Numbered from the stretch's first letter, positions 52,950 through 62,606 are shown. The stretch is 63,405 bases of DNA from Pontibacillus yanchengensis Y32 (GCF_000770635.1 NZ_AVBF01000020.1:1-63405); one strand, 5' to 3'. Numbers and translations are program-made. Notes: generated from the letters alone by a model not told the origin.

Positions 52950-53897
52950 TTAATACTCCTCTCTATAACGACGAGATATGAACTGTGCCAATAAGTTCAT
53001 AATAAGTGTAAATACGAATAGAGTTGCTCCTACTGCATAAATACTGTAGTAAATAGTTGTACCGAATCCAGCATCTCCTTTAGCAACCTGCACAATATAA
53101 CCAGTCATCGTTTGAATAGATTGTGTAGGATCTAAAGTAAACTTTGGTGTTGCACCAGCTGCAATAGCAACAATCATAGTCTCACCAATTGCACGGGATA
53201 TACCCAAAGCAAAGGAAGCTACAATTCCAGACAAGGAAGCAGGTAATACAACTCTCACGGTCGTTTCAAAACGGGTAGCCCCAAGAGCCATAGCACCTTC
53301 ACGCATTTCGTTCGGTACAGAACTCATAGCGTCTTCCGTTAAAGAAGCAATCATAGGAATAATCATTACTCCAACTACAATCCCTGCACTTAACGCGTTA
53401 AAAAAGGATAATCCAGGGATAATTGCTCGAAGTATTGGAGTTACAAATGTTAATGCAAAGAAACCATATACAACGGTAGGGATTCCAGCTAGAACTTCTA
53501 AAATTGGCTTAAGAATTCTTCTCCACTTATCTGTAGCATACTCACTCAAGAAAATAGCAGATGCGACACCAACAGGTATTGCTACTACCATAGCTATAAC
53601 AGTAATAAGCATTGTACCACTTACTAAGCCTAAGATACCATACCTACCTTGCCATGGCGACCAATCTAATCCTGTAATGAAACTAAAAAAGTTTACTTGC
53701 GTAAAAAATGTTATTGCCTCACTTAACAGCGTGTATAAAATACCAACAGTGACAAGTACAGAAATTATAGAAGCAAGAAGCAATAATTTCGGTACTAATG
53801 ATTCTATAATCATTAACCCACTGCGATTCTGTCTATTACTTTGAATTCGTTGACTTACAGATTGTTGTTTGTTGCCTTCATTAGGGTTAGATTCCAT
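52950..53897 (-). CDS. pstC: Phosphate ABC transporter permease PstC
   Basis: A 315-residue permease with six spans after a hydrophilic N-terminus (MESNPNEGNKQQSVSQRIQS). Conserved segments are GIPTVVYGFFAL, REGAMALGATRFETTVRVVLPA and LGISRAIGETMIVAIAAG. A possible attenuating hairpin separates it from pstS. Confidence 0.96.
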   Translation of the reverse strand: MESNPNEGNKQQSVSQRIQSNRQNRSGLMIIESLVPKLLLLASIISVLVTVGILYTLLSEAITFFTQVNFFSFITGLDWSPWQGRYGILGLVSGTMLITVIAMVVAIPVGVASAIFLSEYATDKWRRILKPILEVLAGIPTVVYGFFALTFVTPILRAIIPGLSFFNALSAGIVVGVMIIPMIASLTEDAMSSVPNEMREGAMALGATRFETTVRVVLPASLSGIVASFALGISRAIGETMIVAIAAGATPKFTLDPTQSIQTMTGYIVQVAKGDAGFGTTIYYSIYAVGATLFVFTLIMNLLAQFISRRYREEY

Positions 53898-53937
53898 TAC
53901 TAAATCAGACTCCTTTCTTAAACATAGGAAAAGCGAG

Positions 53938-53967
53938 GGGTACTAGACCATTAGCACTAGTGCCCCC
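53938..53967 (-). terminator. Possible attenuator between pstS and pstC
   Basis: A 10-bp stem with one G-T pair (53938-53947 with 53958-53967, GGGGTACTAG/CTAGTGCCCC) lies in the 104-base gap after pstS. On the minus strand it is followed by only a weak T stretch. It could lower expression of pstCAB relative to pstS or stabilise the pstS message. Confidence 0.5.
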
Positions 53968-54001
53968 CACCTTTTTAAAGAGCTATCTTGAAATTAATCA
54001 A

Positions 54002-55063
54002 TTAGTTAGATGGAGCCCATTCTTTCACTTTGTCGATTTGTTCTTGATACTTCTCATCTTTAAGTGGAACGTATTGTACGTCCTTAGCAGCAGCTGCTGC
54101 ATTATTAAGTGTGAAGACTGTATAGTCAAGAACTTGTGGCTTTTCTAGAGAACCTACTACCACATAAGTGAATAGTGGACGAGATAATGGAGTGTAATCT
54201 CCGTTTTGGATTGTTTCTTCGCTTGGTTTAACTGCTTCTGCGTCTTCTCCATCTTTAACGCCTAGAGCTTTAAGAGAATCTTCGTTTGCTGCATAGTAAG
54301 CATAGCCGAAGAAGCCGATTGCATACTCATCGTTTTTGATACCACGTACAAGTACGTTGTCATCTTCAGAAAGAGTTACGCGGCTATCTTCCACATACTC
54401 AGTGTCTTCACCAAGGATTGCTTCGTGGAAGTATTCGTTTGTACCAGAGTCATACCCAGGAGCATAGATACCGATTTTTTCTTCTGGCCATTCAGAGTTA
54501 AGCTCAGACCACATTGTTACTTCACCAGAGAAGATTTTCTTCAGCTGGGAAACAGAAAGGTTTTCAACGAAAGAGTTATTGTTGTTAACTGCTACTGTGA
54601 TACCGTCATACGCTAAAGTTAGTGGCTCAAGCTGTACGTCATTTTCTTTAGCGATTTGCTTTTCTTCTTCTTTGATTTGACGAGAAGCGTTAGATAGATC
54701 GATTTCACCTTTAGTAGATTTCTTGAATCCACCGCCGGAACCGATAGAGTCAACAGTTACGTTAACGTTAGAATGCTCTTTTTGGTACTGCTCTGCAATG
54801 TAAACTGCCATTGGGTAAACAGTAGAAGATCCTGCTACTTTAACTGTGCCAGAAAGCTCTTCGCTTTCTCCACCTTCAGCACTTTCGCCGCCTTCAGAAC
54901 CAGATTCAGATTCAGAACCGCTATCTCCGTTTGAACCTTCTTCTGTCTGACCTTCATCGCCAGAGCTTTCGCTGTCTCCACCTTCGCTACTACCACAAGC
55001 AGCTAGTGCAGTAAGAGCGAATACAAGAGTAAGTAATAGAGCTAAATTCTTGAAACTCTTCAT
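54002..55063 (-). CDS. pstS: Phosphate-binding lipoprotein PstS
   Basis: The extracytoplasmic phosphate receptor of the Pst system, 353 residues. It has signal peptide and lipobox ALAAC with lipid-modified C23. Residues 24-73 are an extremely acidic Ser/Gly/Glu linker. The binding domain has VAGSSTVYPMAVYIAEQY, DSIGSGGGFKKSTKGEIDLSNASRQI and SGTNEYFHEAILG. GGGGG precedes the ATG. A PhoP box lies about 95-120 bases upstream. Confidence 0.96.
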   Translation of the reverse strand: MKSFKNLALLLTLVFALTALAACGSSEGGDSESSGDEGQTEEGSNGDSGSESESGSEGGESAEGGESEELSGTVKVAGSSTVYPMAVYIAEQYQKEHSNVNVTVDSIGSGGGFKKSTKGEIDLSNASRQIKEEEKQIAKENDVQLEPLTLAYDGITVAVNNNNSFVENLSVSQLKKIFSGEVTMWSELNSEWPEEKIGIYAPGYDSGTNEYFHEAILGEDTEYVEDSRVTLSEDDNVLVRGIKNDEYAIGFFGYAYYAANEDSLKALGVKDGEDAEAVKPSEETIQNGDYTPLSRPLFTYVVVGSLEKPQVLDYTVFTLNNAAAAAKDVQYVPLKDEKYQEQIDKVKEWAPSN

Positions 55064-55129
55064 TTCTTTTTCCCCCTAAAATGTTTGTTGAATTTTGTTG
55101 GTTGATTCCCTGATCAACTCACAATTCAT

Positions 55130-55183
55130 ATCTTACCTAGACTCTTTTAAGTACATATGAACAAAATGTTAAGGTTATGTAAA
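55130..55183 (-). promoter_or_regulatory. PhoP box and -10 element of pstS
   Basis: On the minus strand TTTACA (55178-55183), TTAACA (55167-55172), TTCATA (55156-55161) and TTAAAA (55145-55150) repeat every 11 bp. A -10-like TAAGAT lies at 55130-55135, nine bases further. This is the standard layout of PhoP-activated promoters. Confidence 0.8.
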
Positions 55184-55267
55184 TTAATTAAAAGATGAAG
55201 TAAACTCTACGGCAAAAGCCGACAAAATAGGCGATCAAACCACGTAGCTTTTTCTAAAAAAAGATAT

Positions 55268-55306
55268 AAAAAAAGACAAAATATCGCTTGATTCGCTATA
55301 TTTTGC
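55268..55306 (-). terminator. Terminator of pbpA
   Basis: An imperfect stem between GACAAAATATCGC (55275-55287) and the CTATATTTTGCC stretch ending at 55307, followed by a T run on the minus strand. Confidence 0.6.
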
Positions 55307-55319
55307 CTTAAAAATGTCA

Positions 55320-57485
55320 TTAGTTTTCGTTTTCTGTAGTAGTTAGTGTATCATTTGCCTGCATTTTTTCTTCTGTTATGTCATTTACACTTTCCTTTTC
55401 TTTACGTGCTTGCTTTAGTTTAAAGTAACCATCTAAAAGATCTCTACCTATCTTTTTATTTGTTTGGTATTGGCCGTTCACAATCCCTGTATAAGGAACT
55501 ACTATTGCAAATGCAATTTCTGGATCATCATATGGAGCATATCCAACTAAAGTTAAGTTTTCTAGTTTTCTTTCCTTATACTCTATTACTTGACCTTCTC
55601 CATCACGCATCGGCTCCCAGTAACTAGCCTGAGCAGTACCTGTTTTACCTGCTGCTTCATAATCTGTATCTTCAAAATAGGTGTGAGCTGTTCCACCGTT
55701 TGTAAATACTTCTCTAAATCCTTCTTGAACGCGATTAATATATTTTTGGTCCATCGTTACTCTATTTAGCACATTTGTATTATTTGATTGAACAACAGGC
55801 CCAAGCTGATTTCTTTCTGTTGTAGGTTCGCGAATTTCACTCACAATTTGAGGCTGCACTCGATAACCATCATTGGCAATCGTAGATACGTATTGTGCCA
55901 ACTGCATTGTTGTGTACGTATCATATTGACCGATAGCAAGGTCCATGATATTACCACCAAGGAAGTTATCACTTTGCTGTCCAGATCCTTCCGTTTCACT
56001 GGGGATATCAAGGCCAGTTTTGACTCCTAAACCAAATTGGCTGTAGTAATTTCTAAATACTTGAAAACGTTCTGGATAAAAAGTAAGCTTCTCATTTGGT
56101 TGGTAACTCGGATCCCCGCCAATTCTCATACCTACGTGATACATATATACGTTAGAAGATTTCTTTAGAGCTTCTATATCGGAGACGAAACCTAAGTTTT
56201 GATAGGAACTTTTTGAAGGTGTACCCTTCAATTTTATTGGGTTATCATAAATTTGCTCCCCATAATTTATTACACCATAATCATAACCAGCTAACATCGT
56301 ACCGCCTTTTACAGCTGAACCAGGTAATACTGGAGCATTAACTGCTCTTATGCCACTATCATAAAACTCCTTATCTTCTTCATCCCATGTTTGCCCTGAA
56401 ATAGCCATTACTTCACCAGTATCAGGGTCTAATGCAACAGCCATAGCCTCTTTCATATATTTGTTTTCAATGGGAAACTTTTGCTTGGCGGCTTTAAGAT
56501 GTTTTCGAATGGATTCATCCATTAACTTTTGTAATTCCATATCGACATTTAAAACTAAATCTTGACCACGATTTCCTTCTTGAACTACTTTCTCATTAAC
56601 AAGATTTCCATTACGGTCTGTTGTGTATTGTATTTGTTTTTTCTGCCCTTTCAAGACCATCTCGTATCTTTTTTCTATTCCACTAGAACCTACACGGTCA
56701 TTCCGACTATAATTACGAGATAGGTAATAATCAAGCTCATCTTTTGGTAATCCATCAGTTGTGATGCTTCCTAAAAAATCTCTTAGTGAATCGCCATAAG
56801 GGTATTTACGTTTCCAGTCAGTGGTAACATTTATTCCTGGAAGTTCATTTAAGTGTTCAGCAACCACTGCATATTCCTCTTGGGATACGTCTTCATTTTT
56901 TATAACGTGTGGTGTTAAGGAATACGCTCGATCTAGTTCACGTTTAATAGCAATAATCTCTTTCTCTTGGTCACTAAAATTAAGGTCCTTGTTTATATCG
57001 ATTCTTTCTAAAAGCAATTCATATGGTCTTGGTTCTTCCGCTTGAGCTTCTTCATCTGTATAAGTTTGCTCTTCTTTTGTTAAACGATCCTTATATGGTG
57101 ATTCTTGCGTTAAAATCCAGTAATCTTTTTTATCTCTTACGGTTATGTCTCCAGTATCCATTTGAATCATACCTGCTAACTTCTTAGCTATGCTTAAATG
57201 GAGTTGTTGACTAGGCGACTTCATTGGTGTGTATGTGATAGAGTACATTGGCTCATTGTCCACCACTACATTACCGTACTTGTCATACATTTTCCCTCTT
57301 GGTACGGGTACCTTCGTGGTTTGGTTTGTCGTTTTATCAATCTCATCTTGTGCGTCCGCCCCATATAGGATTTGTACAACCCCTAATTGCAAAACTAATC
57401 CAGAAAACAATAGAAATATCGCAAAAAATAATACATTCAACCGGAAGGGAAGATGTGATTTCTTTTTCTTATGTTTGTTCCCCAT
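55320..57485 (-). CDS. pbpA: Class B penicillin-binding protein 2 (PbpA-like transpeptidase)
   Basis: A peptidoglycan transpeptidase for side-wall synthesis. The 721 residues match B. subtilis PBP2A in length. The N-terminus is basic (GNKHKKKKS) and is followed by one span (about 15-40). A PBP dimerisation domain carries the RGKMYDKYGNVV motif near 63. The transpeptidase domain has SxxK at S390-K393, SxN at 443-445 and KTG at 614-616. A hydrophilic tail follows residue 690. GGGGGAG precedes the ATG. Its neighbours yqgE and sodA are as in B. subtilis. Confidence 0.94.
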   Translation of the reverse strand: MGNKHKKKKSHLPFRLNVLFFAIFLLFSGLVLQLGVVQILYGADAQDEIDKTTNQTTKVPVPRGKMYDKYGNVVVDNEPMYSITYTPMKSPSQQLHLSIAKKLAGMIQMDTGDITVRDKKDYWILTQESPYKDRLTKEEQTYTDEEAQAEEPRPYELLLERIDINKDLNFSDQEKEIIAIKRELDRAYSLTPHVIKNEDVSQEEYAVVAEHLNELPGINVTTDWKRKYPYGDSLRDFLGSITTDGLPKDELDYYLSRNYSRNDRVGSSGIEKRYEMVLKGQKKQIQYTTDRNGNLVNEKVVQEGNRGQDLVLNVDMELQKLMDESIRKHLKAAKQKFPIENKYMKEAMAVALDPDTGEVMAISGQTWDEEDKEFYDSGIRAVNAPVLPGSAVKGGTMLAGYDYGVINYGEQIYDNPIKLKGTPSKSSYQNLGFVSDIEALKKSSNVYMYHVGMRIGGDPSYQPNEKLTFYPERFQVFRNYYSQFGLGVKTGLDIPSETEGSGQQSDNFLGGNIMDLAIGQYDTYTTMQLAQYVSTIANDGYRVQPQIVSEIREPTTERNQLGPVVQSNNTNVLNRVTMDQKYINRVQEGFREVFTNGGTAHTYFEDTDYEAAGKTGTAQASYWEPMRDGEGQVIEYKERKLENLTLVGYAPYDDPEIAFAIVVPYTGIVNGQYQTNKKIGRDLLDGYFKLKQARKEKESVNDITEEKMQANDTLTTTENEN

Positions 57486-57566
57486 AGTTCTCCCCCTATT
57501 ACTTAGTTATCATCTTTTTAATTATAGCACCTCTTCCTTACCTATACTATGCAACGCAATTCCTGA

Positions 57567-58841
57567 TTAACGATTATCATTATCTGCAAGTTTATTTTTC
57601 ACAAAAACAGACTCTTCTTCTGTATTCACCGTAAAACGGACATCTTTAATAAAGAAATATATAACAAAATGCCCAATTCCCACAATCATTAATATATAAG
57701 GTATGATTGTCTCCGGCGAAAATAGAGATACACCTAACAAGAAGATGGATATTGAAATTACTCTTCCTAAGTTTAAATACAGCTCTCTTACTACAATGTA
57801 TTCGATTCTCATCTCAGCAGCATGCCATGCTTTTCCTATTACATCATATGTTAGGGATAAATAAGGCACATAAATAATTGGATAAGCAATACCTATAAGG
57901 GCTGCATATATCAATAAGGTAGGATAACTCAACTGAATTAATATTAAAAACAATGATAAATAAAGTGTCAGTCCACCCACAAATATGGAGGTTTTCCGCA
58001 TTCTTGGTTTAACAAAGCGCGTAACTAAATAATAGAAGAGAAATGCACACCCTGAATACACCAAGTTAAACGTCCCCAACGCAAATTCACTCTGAGTAGT
58101 AATAAATACCCAAATAGATATAACAAACAAAAAGGTACCTTCCCTTAAACCTTGAAAAATATGAGCGGTTAATATGCGCTTCCAGTTATGATCTCTTTTG
58201 CGTTCATGGATAATACGTCGGAACGAAAAGTTGCCTTTAGCTGAACGTCTTTTTAGAAAGAAACTTGAGATAACTGCTAAAATAAATAACGATAATGATA
58301 TAGAAAATATAATAGTGTAGCCTGTATTTTCAGTCATTCTAGAAATGATAAAACCAGCTAGTATAGGGCCGACCATCCCACCAAAAGATTGAAGTAACCC
58401 CAGAAATCCATTAAAGAAATCTCTTGTTTCTGGCTCTGTTATTTCAAAAGTAAGAACATTGAATGCAAGCCAATAAAACCCATATCCAATCCCTAGAACT
58501 GAACCTAACAGTATTTTATAAGTAGCAGCCTGTTCTCCAACAATAAGTACTGTGAGAAAAAATAATGATAAAAAAATCACCCCTAGTCTAAGCACTATAA
58601 CGCGGTCCATGCGTTTTGCCCATCGCCCCGCCAAGATAAAAGTTAATGGTTGCATAATATATATAGAAAGATTATAAAGCGCTATTGCCAGATATTCTCC
58701 TGATTGCTTCCATAAGTATATATTTACAAACGTATTGGATAGGAATATACCTAAAGCATAAAGCCCGCCAATTGTTAATAATAAAATTAAATCTCGGTTA
58801 ACTTCTACATCTCCTAATATTGCGTTCATTTTTTTATTCAT
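57567..58841 (-). CDS. yqgE: MFS transporter YqgE
   Basis: A 424-residue major facilitator superfamily protein with about 12 spans (first at about 15-40). A large cytoplasmic loop with KRRSAKGNFSFRRIIHERKRDHNW lies in the middle. The substrate is unknown. The ATG at 58841 has GGAGG 13 bases upstream. ATG 58829 is possible. It lies between sodA and pbpA, as in B. subtilis. Confidence 0.86.
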   Translation of the reverse strand: MNKKMNAILGDVEVNRDLILLLTIGGLYALGIFLSNTFVNIYLWKQSGEYLAIALYNLSIYIMQPLTFILAGRWAKRMDRVIVLRLGVIFLSLFFLTVLIVGEQAATYKILLGSVLGIGYGFYWLAFNVLTFEITEPETRDFFNGFLGLLQSFGGMVGPILAGFIISRMTENTGYTIIFSISLSLFILAVISSFFLKRRSAKGNFSFRRIIHERKRDHNWKRILTAHIFQGLREGTFLFVISIWVFITTQSEFALGTFNLVYSGCAFLFYYLVTRFVKPRMRKTSIFVGGLTLYLSLFLILIQLSYPTLLIYAALIGIAYPIIYVPYLSLTYDVIGKAWHAAEMRIEYIVVRELYLNLGRVISISIFLLGVSLFSPETIIPYILMIVGIGHFVIYFFIKDVRFTVNTEEESVFVKNKLADNDNR

Positions 58842-58963
58842 TACCCCAAACGCCTCCTAAATATCTATCCCTTAGTCTTTTCAAAAAGGGTGCAGTTATT
58901 CAAAACAAGGCGTTGTGAAATTTAGAATATATCGTTTTTAACTTTGAACACTCAGGAGGTTCA

Positions 58964-59112
58964 TTTAGCGATGTACATACGTCTAACGATTGGAAGCGGG
59001 TTAATACGGTGTTACCTTATCGTAAAAAGGTGCAGGAAGTACATGAGTAACTAGGTGCTGGAACCGGACATGGCTACTTCACTTTTTCAGTAATACACGA
59101 GCATTAAATATT
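58964..59112 (+). repeat. Dispersed intergenic repeat R1, copy d (diverged)
   Basis: TTAGCGATGTACATACG and GGCTACTTCACTTTTTCAG with ACACGAGCATTAAAT correspond to parts of copy b at 15900-16000. It fills most of the 337-bp gap between yqgE and the sodA terminator. No gene is seen in that gap. Confidence 0.6.
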
Positions 59113-59130
59113 ATATTTTTCCTAGAAGAT

Positions 59131-59168
59131 AAAAAAAATGGTGCAGATTGGTATCTGCACCATTTTGA
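59131..59168 (-). terminator. Terminator of sodA
   Basis: A 12-bp perfect stem (59137-59148 with 59153-59164, AATGGTGCAGAT) and a T run on the minus strand. Confidence 0.87.
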
Positions 59169-59178
59169 ATACTTATTT

Positions 59179-59790
59179 TTATTTAGCTTCGTTATAACGA
59201 CGCTCTACTTCATCCCAGTTTACTACATTCCAGAATGCAGAAACGTAATCAGGACGACGGTTTTGATAATTTAGGTAATAAGCATGCTCCCAAACATCTA
59301 GACCAAAAATAGGTGTTTTGCCTTCCATGATTGGAGAATCTTGGTTTAGTGTATCCATTACTTCTAGTTCACCATTGTTAACTACTAACCAAGCCCAGCC
59401 TGATCCAAAGCGACCAAGTGCTGTTTTTGTGAAAGTATCTTTGAATTCATCAAAGCTACCGAACTTAGCGTTAATTTTATCCGCTAGTTCACCAGATGGT
59501 TCGCCACCACCATTTGGGGACATGATAGTCCAGAATAGAGTATGGTTCGCATGGCCACCGCCGTTACGACGAACAGCAGTACGAATATCTTCAGGTACTG
59601 CATCTAGGTCACCAAGAAGTTGTTCAAGTGATTTGTCTTGTAGGTCTGCATGTCCTTCTAAAGCATTGTTAAGCTTCGTTACATACCCATTGTGGTGCTT
59701 CGTGTGGTGAATGTTCATTGTTTCCTTGTCAATATGAGGTTCTAATGCATCATATGCATATGGAAGTTCTGGTAGTTCAAATTTAGCCAT
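59179..59790 (-). CDS. sodA: Superoxide dismutase [Mn]
   Basis: It converts superoxide to oxygen and peroxide. It has 203 residues from ATG 59790, which follows GGAGGAG. In-frame upstream ATGs lack a ribosome site. Metal ligands appear in [13 protein letters not shown] (His), NHTLFW (His) and [12 protein letters not shown] (Asp and His). The sequence GGGHANHT with Gly-Gly favours the Mn form. MntR-dependent manganese supply would affect its activity. Confidence 0.96.
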   Translation of the reverse strand: MAKFELPELPYAYDALEPHIDKETMNIHHTKHHNGYVTKLNNALEGHADLQDKSLEQLLGDLDAVPEDIRTAVRRNGGGHANHTLFWTIMSPNGGGEPSGELADKINAKFGSFDEFKDTFTKTALGRFGSGWAWLVVNNGELEVMDTLNQDSPIMEGKTPIFGLDVWEHAYYLNYQNRRPDYVSAFWNVVNWDEVERRYNEAK

Positions 59791-60052
59791 CTTGAATCTC
59801 CTCCTTAAATAATATGTAATACATATTTGCTTGCGAGAGTTACAAGCTTCAATTGTAAGCGTATCAAACCGTTGTATCCCTTGCAAATAATAAGCACAGA
59901 AAAGAACACAAGGAAACGCTCCACTTGTATAATATCCTAATTCAGGTAAAATAAAACATTAAATAAAAAAACACACCATAAATGGATGTGTTTTGAGTAT
60001 CTAGTCTTTAATATAAAAAATGCAAGCACTTATTGCTTGCTAATCAAAAAAG

Positions 60053-60128
<76 letters not shown>

Positions 60129-60154
60129 ACTAATAAATATGTAAAATAAAAATA

Positions 60155-60247
60155 TGGCGGAGGAGGAGGGATTCGAACCCCCGCGGGGCGTTAACCCCCT
60201 GGCGGTTTTCAAGACCGCTCCCTTCAGCCGAACTTGGGTACTCCTCC
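60155..60247 (-). tRNA. tRNA-Ser (TGA)
   Basis: 93 bases with a long variable arm, acceptor GGAGGAG, anticodon TGA in GGTCTTGAAAACC, and encoded CCA. Confidence 0.95.
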
Positions 60248-60266
60248 GTAATCAAAATAAAAAGAG

Positions 60267-60343
60267 TGGTGGACCCTGCAGGACTCGAACCTGCGACCGA
60301 TCGGTTATGAGCCGATAGCTCTAACCAGCTGAGCTAAGGGTCC
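60267..60343 (-). tRNA. tRNA with CAT anticodon, probably tRNA-Ile2
   Basis: Acceptor GGACCCT, loop CTCATAA with anticodon CAT, CCA encoded. Its acceptor and body resemble bacterial tRNA-Ile2, whose C34 is changed to lysidine to read ATA. The elongator tRNA-Met is the separate gene at 60477. A Met identity cannot be fully excluded by eye. Confidence 0.8.
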
Positions 60344-60351
60344 AACTCTAA

Positions 60352-60428
60352 TGGGGCGATTGATGGGGATCGAACCCACGAGTGCCGGAGCCACAATCCG
60401 GTGCGTTAACCACTTCGCCACAACCGCC
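60352..60428 (-). tRNA. tRNA-His (GTG)
   Basis: Anticodon GTG in CCGGATTGTGGCTCCGG, T-arm GGGTTCGATCCC, CCA encoded. The encoded extra G at -1, pairing with C73, is the mark of tRNA-His. Confidence 0.94.
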
Positions 60429-60476
60429 ATTATAATTAATTTATTAGATCCTTTTGTAAAAGAATCAGTATGTAAA

Positions 60477-60553
60477 TGGTAGCGGCGGAGGGACTCGAAC
60501 CCACGACCTCACGGGTATGAACCGTACGCTCTAGCCAGCTGAGCTACGCCGCC
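60477..60553 (-). tRNA. tRNA-Met (CAT), elongator
   Basis: Acceptor GGCGGCG, anticodon CAT in ACGGTTCATACCCGT, CCA encoded. It is close to the B. subtilis elongator tRNA-Met as I recall it. Confidence 0.88.
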
Positions 60554-60556
60554 ATA

Positions 60557-60631
60557 TGGCTCCAACGGCAGGATTCGAACCTGCGACCGATCGGTTAACA
60601 GCCGATAGCTCTACCACTGAGCTACGTTGGA
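60557..60631 (-). tRNA. tRNA-Asn (GTT)
   Basis: Acceptor TCCAACG with CGTTGGA, anticodon GTT in CGGCTGTTAACCG, CCA encoded. It is the first gene of the minus-strand tRNA cluster. Confidence 0.95.
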
Positions 60632-60941
60632 ATATAATAATAGGTCTGTGTTGAAATTAATCATCCTTGTTACAACACAACAAAGTTTTATAAATAAAAT
60701 GTCCTTAAAAGCAATACTAATTTATTTAGTGCGACCCAGTTAATGTTACACTATATTGGAATGATTTTCAACCAAAAAATTTAATCAATTGAAAATATCA
60801 TCTTTTCAACGACGAATTATAGTATAACATTGCTTCAAAAAAATCGTCAATAATTTATTTGTGAAAATGAAGCAACACGAATAATATAGCACGTAGACCC
60901 TTTCATATCAAGATAAAAATTTTAAATAGTTATAAAATATT
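60632..60941. other. AT-rich gap upstream of the tRNA cluster
   Basis: About 310 bases with no reading frame or repeat that I can support. It must contain the promoter of the minus-strand tRNA cluster, which I could not place with confidence. Confidence 0.5.
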
Positions 60942-60942
60942 G

Positions 60943-60971
60943 AAGAGGAAGGGACCCCCCCCTCCTCTTTC
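60943..60971 (-). terminator. Terminator of the Na+/Pi symporter gene
   Basis: AAGAGGA and TCCTCTT pair around a C-rich loop directly after the stop codon. Extra pairing is imperfect and the T run is weak. Confidence 0.45.
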
Positions 60972-62606
60972 TTAATTCTGATTAGCTAATACTTCTTCTG
61001 CAATATTTACTGCATGATCTCCTATTCGTTCTAAGTTACTTAAAATATCAACAAAAACTATACCAGCAGGGCCTGTGCAAAGTCCATCATTCATACGAAT
61101 GATATGTTTCTTACGATAAGATCTTTCATATTGATCAATTTGATTCTCTTTTTGAACTACAGCTAGAGCTTCTTCCCTATCCATTGTTTCAAGAGATTTT
61201 ATTGACTGTTTTACTGTGAGTAAGGTTAGATTTAACATTTCATTTAAATCTTCCTTTGCCTGGTCAGTAATATCAAGTTTGTTTGAGATTTTATAATCAA
61301 TTAGTTCTAGGATATTTTCGAAATGATCCCCTATTCGTTCAATATCACGGACTGAATCTATAAGTGCAGAGTGCTTAGCACTTTCCACCTCTGTTAAAGA
61401 AGAGCCTGAGATACTAACTAGGTAATCTGTTATATTTCGATCTAAATTGTTAAGAGCTTCTTCAAACTGAAGAGCTTTATCTGCATGCTTCCGTTGTTGA
61501 GTATTTAAATATTGACTAGTTTCTTCAAGTCCTTTATACGCAAAGTCTCCCATCCTCATAACCTCTTCCTTCGCTTGATCTAAAGCAAGGGATGGAGACT
61601 GTTCAATAAATATCGGATCCAGGTGTATAGGTTTCTGATCTACTGCTGTATCTTCACCTGGTATAAGTTTCGTTACAATGTAGGCTAATAAACCGATGAA
61701 AGGAAATTGTATAAGCATATTTGTGAAGTTAAAAATACCATGTGCAAATGCTATTGTCATTGGTTCATTTAATCCAATAGCACCTTTCAAGTAATCAATA
61801 AAGGGTATATATAGCCTAAGCAATATTAAGAATAGGGCAGTACCTACAATGTTAAATATGACATGCGTAAATGCTGCTCGTTTAGCAGCTATACTAGCAC
61901 CAATAGCAGCAAATACTGCAGTAATTGTTGTACCGATATTATCCCCAAACAAGACAGGTAGTGCCGCTTGCAAGTCAATTGCGCCTTGTTCATATAATCC
62001 TTGAAGTACCCCAATTGTCGCACTGGAACTTTGTACAACAACTGTAAATAATGTCCCTATTGCCACACCTAAAATTGGTTGTTCACTCATGCTTACTGTT
62101 AAATCTTGAAACGCTTCAAGCCCTCTTAAAGGTTTCATCCCGGTACTCATTAGTTTTAAACCATAGAATAGAGCACCAAACCCAAAGAGTGTCTGACCTA
62201 GATAAGTTATTTTTTTGTTCTTAAAAAAGAATAACAACAATGCTCCTAGAGCCAATATAGGTAGACCATATTCTTTTATCTCAATACCTATAATAAATGC
62301 AGTTACTGTAGTACCAATATTGGCACCCATTATGACCCCTATAGCTTGTCTTAAAGTCATAAATCCAGCGTTAACCAAGCCTACAGTAAGAACAGTTGTG
62401 CCAGAACTACTCTGAATTAGCATTGTAACGAGCATACCAGCTAATACGCCCATGAATGGATTTGTAGTAAAGCGATCTAATATATTTCGAAGACGATCAC
62501 CTGCTGATTTCTGCAAACCGTCCCCCATATACTTCAATCCAAATAAGAAGATCCCTAAACCACCAATAAACTGAAAGATCATTTCTTGTACATTAATTTC
62601 TTCCAA
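60972..62606 (-). CDS. Na+/phosphate cotransporter family protein with PhoU-like tail
   Basis: A type II Na+/Pi symporter homologue. It has 544 residues from TTG 62606, eight bases after GAGGGGAG. An ATG at 62624 overlaps that site. The two inverted transport repeats carry the QSSS motifs LIQSSSGTTVLTVG and VVQSSSATIGVLQG. About eight or nine spans end near residue 330. The C-terminal 200 residues form a PhoU-like helical bundle (DSVRDIERIGDHFENIL, SNLERIGDHAVNIAEEV). It may import phosphate at low affinity or balance phosphate. It lies opposite a PhoP-like box. Confidence 0.93.
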   Translation of the reverse strand: MEEINVQEMIFQFIGGLGIFLFGLKYMGDGLQKSAGDRLRNILDRFTTNPFMGVLAGMLVTMLIQSSSGTTVLTVGLVNAGFMTLRQAIGVIMGANIGTTVTAFIIGIEIKEYGLPILALGALLLFFFKNKKITYLGQTLFGFGALFYGLKLMSTGMKPLRGLEAFQDLTVSMSEQPILGVAIGTLFTVVVQSSSATIGVLQGLYEQGAIDLQAALPVLFGDNIGTTITAVFAAIGASIAAKRAAFTHVIFNIVGTALFLILLRLYIPFIDYLKGAIGLNEPMTIAFAHGIFNFTNMLIQFPFIGLLAYIVTKLIPGEDTAVDQKPIHLDPIFIEQSPSLALDQAKEEVMRMGDFAYKGLEETSQYLNTQQRKHADKALQFEEALNNLDRNITDYLVSISGSSLTEVESAKHSALIDSVRDIERIGDHFENILELIDYKISNKLDITDQAKEDLNEMLNLTLLTVKQSIKSLETMDREEALAVVQKENQIDQYERSYRKKHIIRMNDGLCTGPAGIVFVDILSNLERIGDHAVNIAEEVLANQN

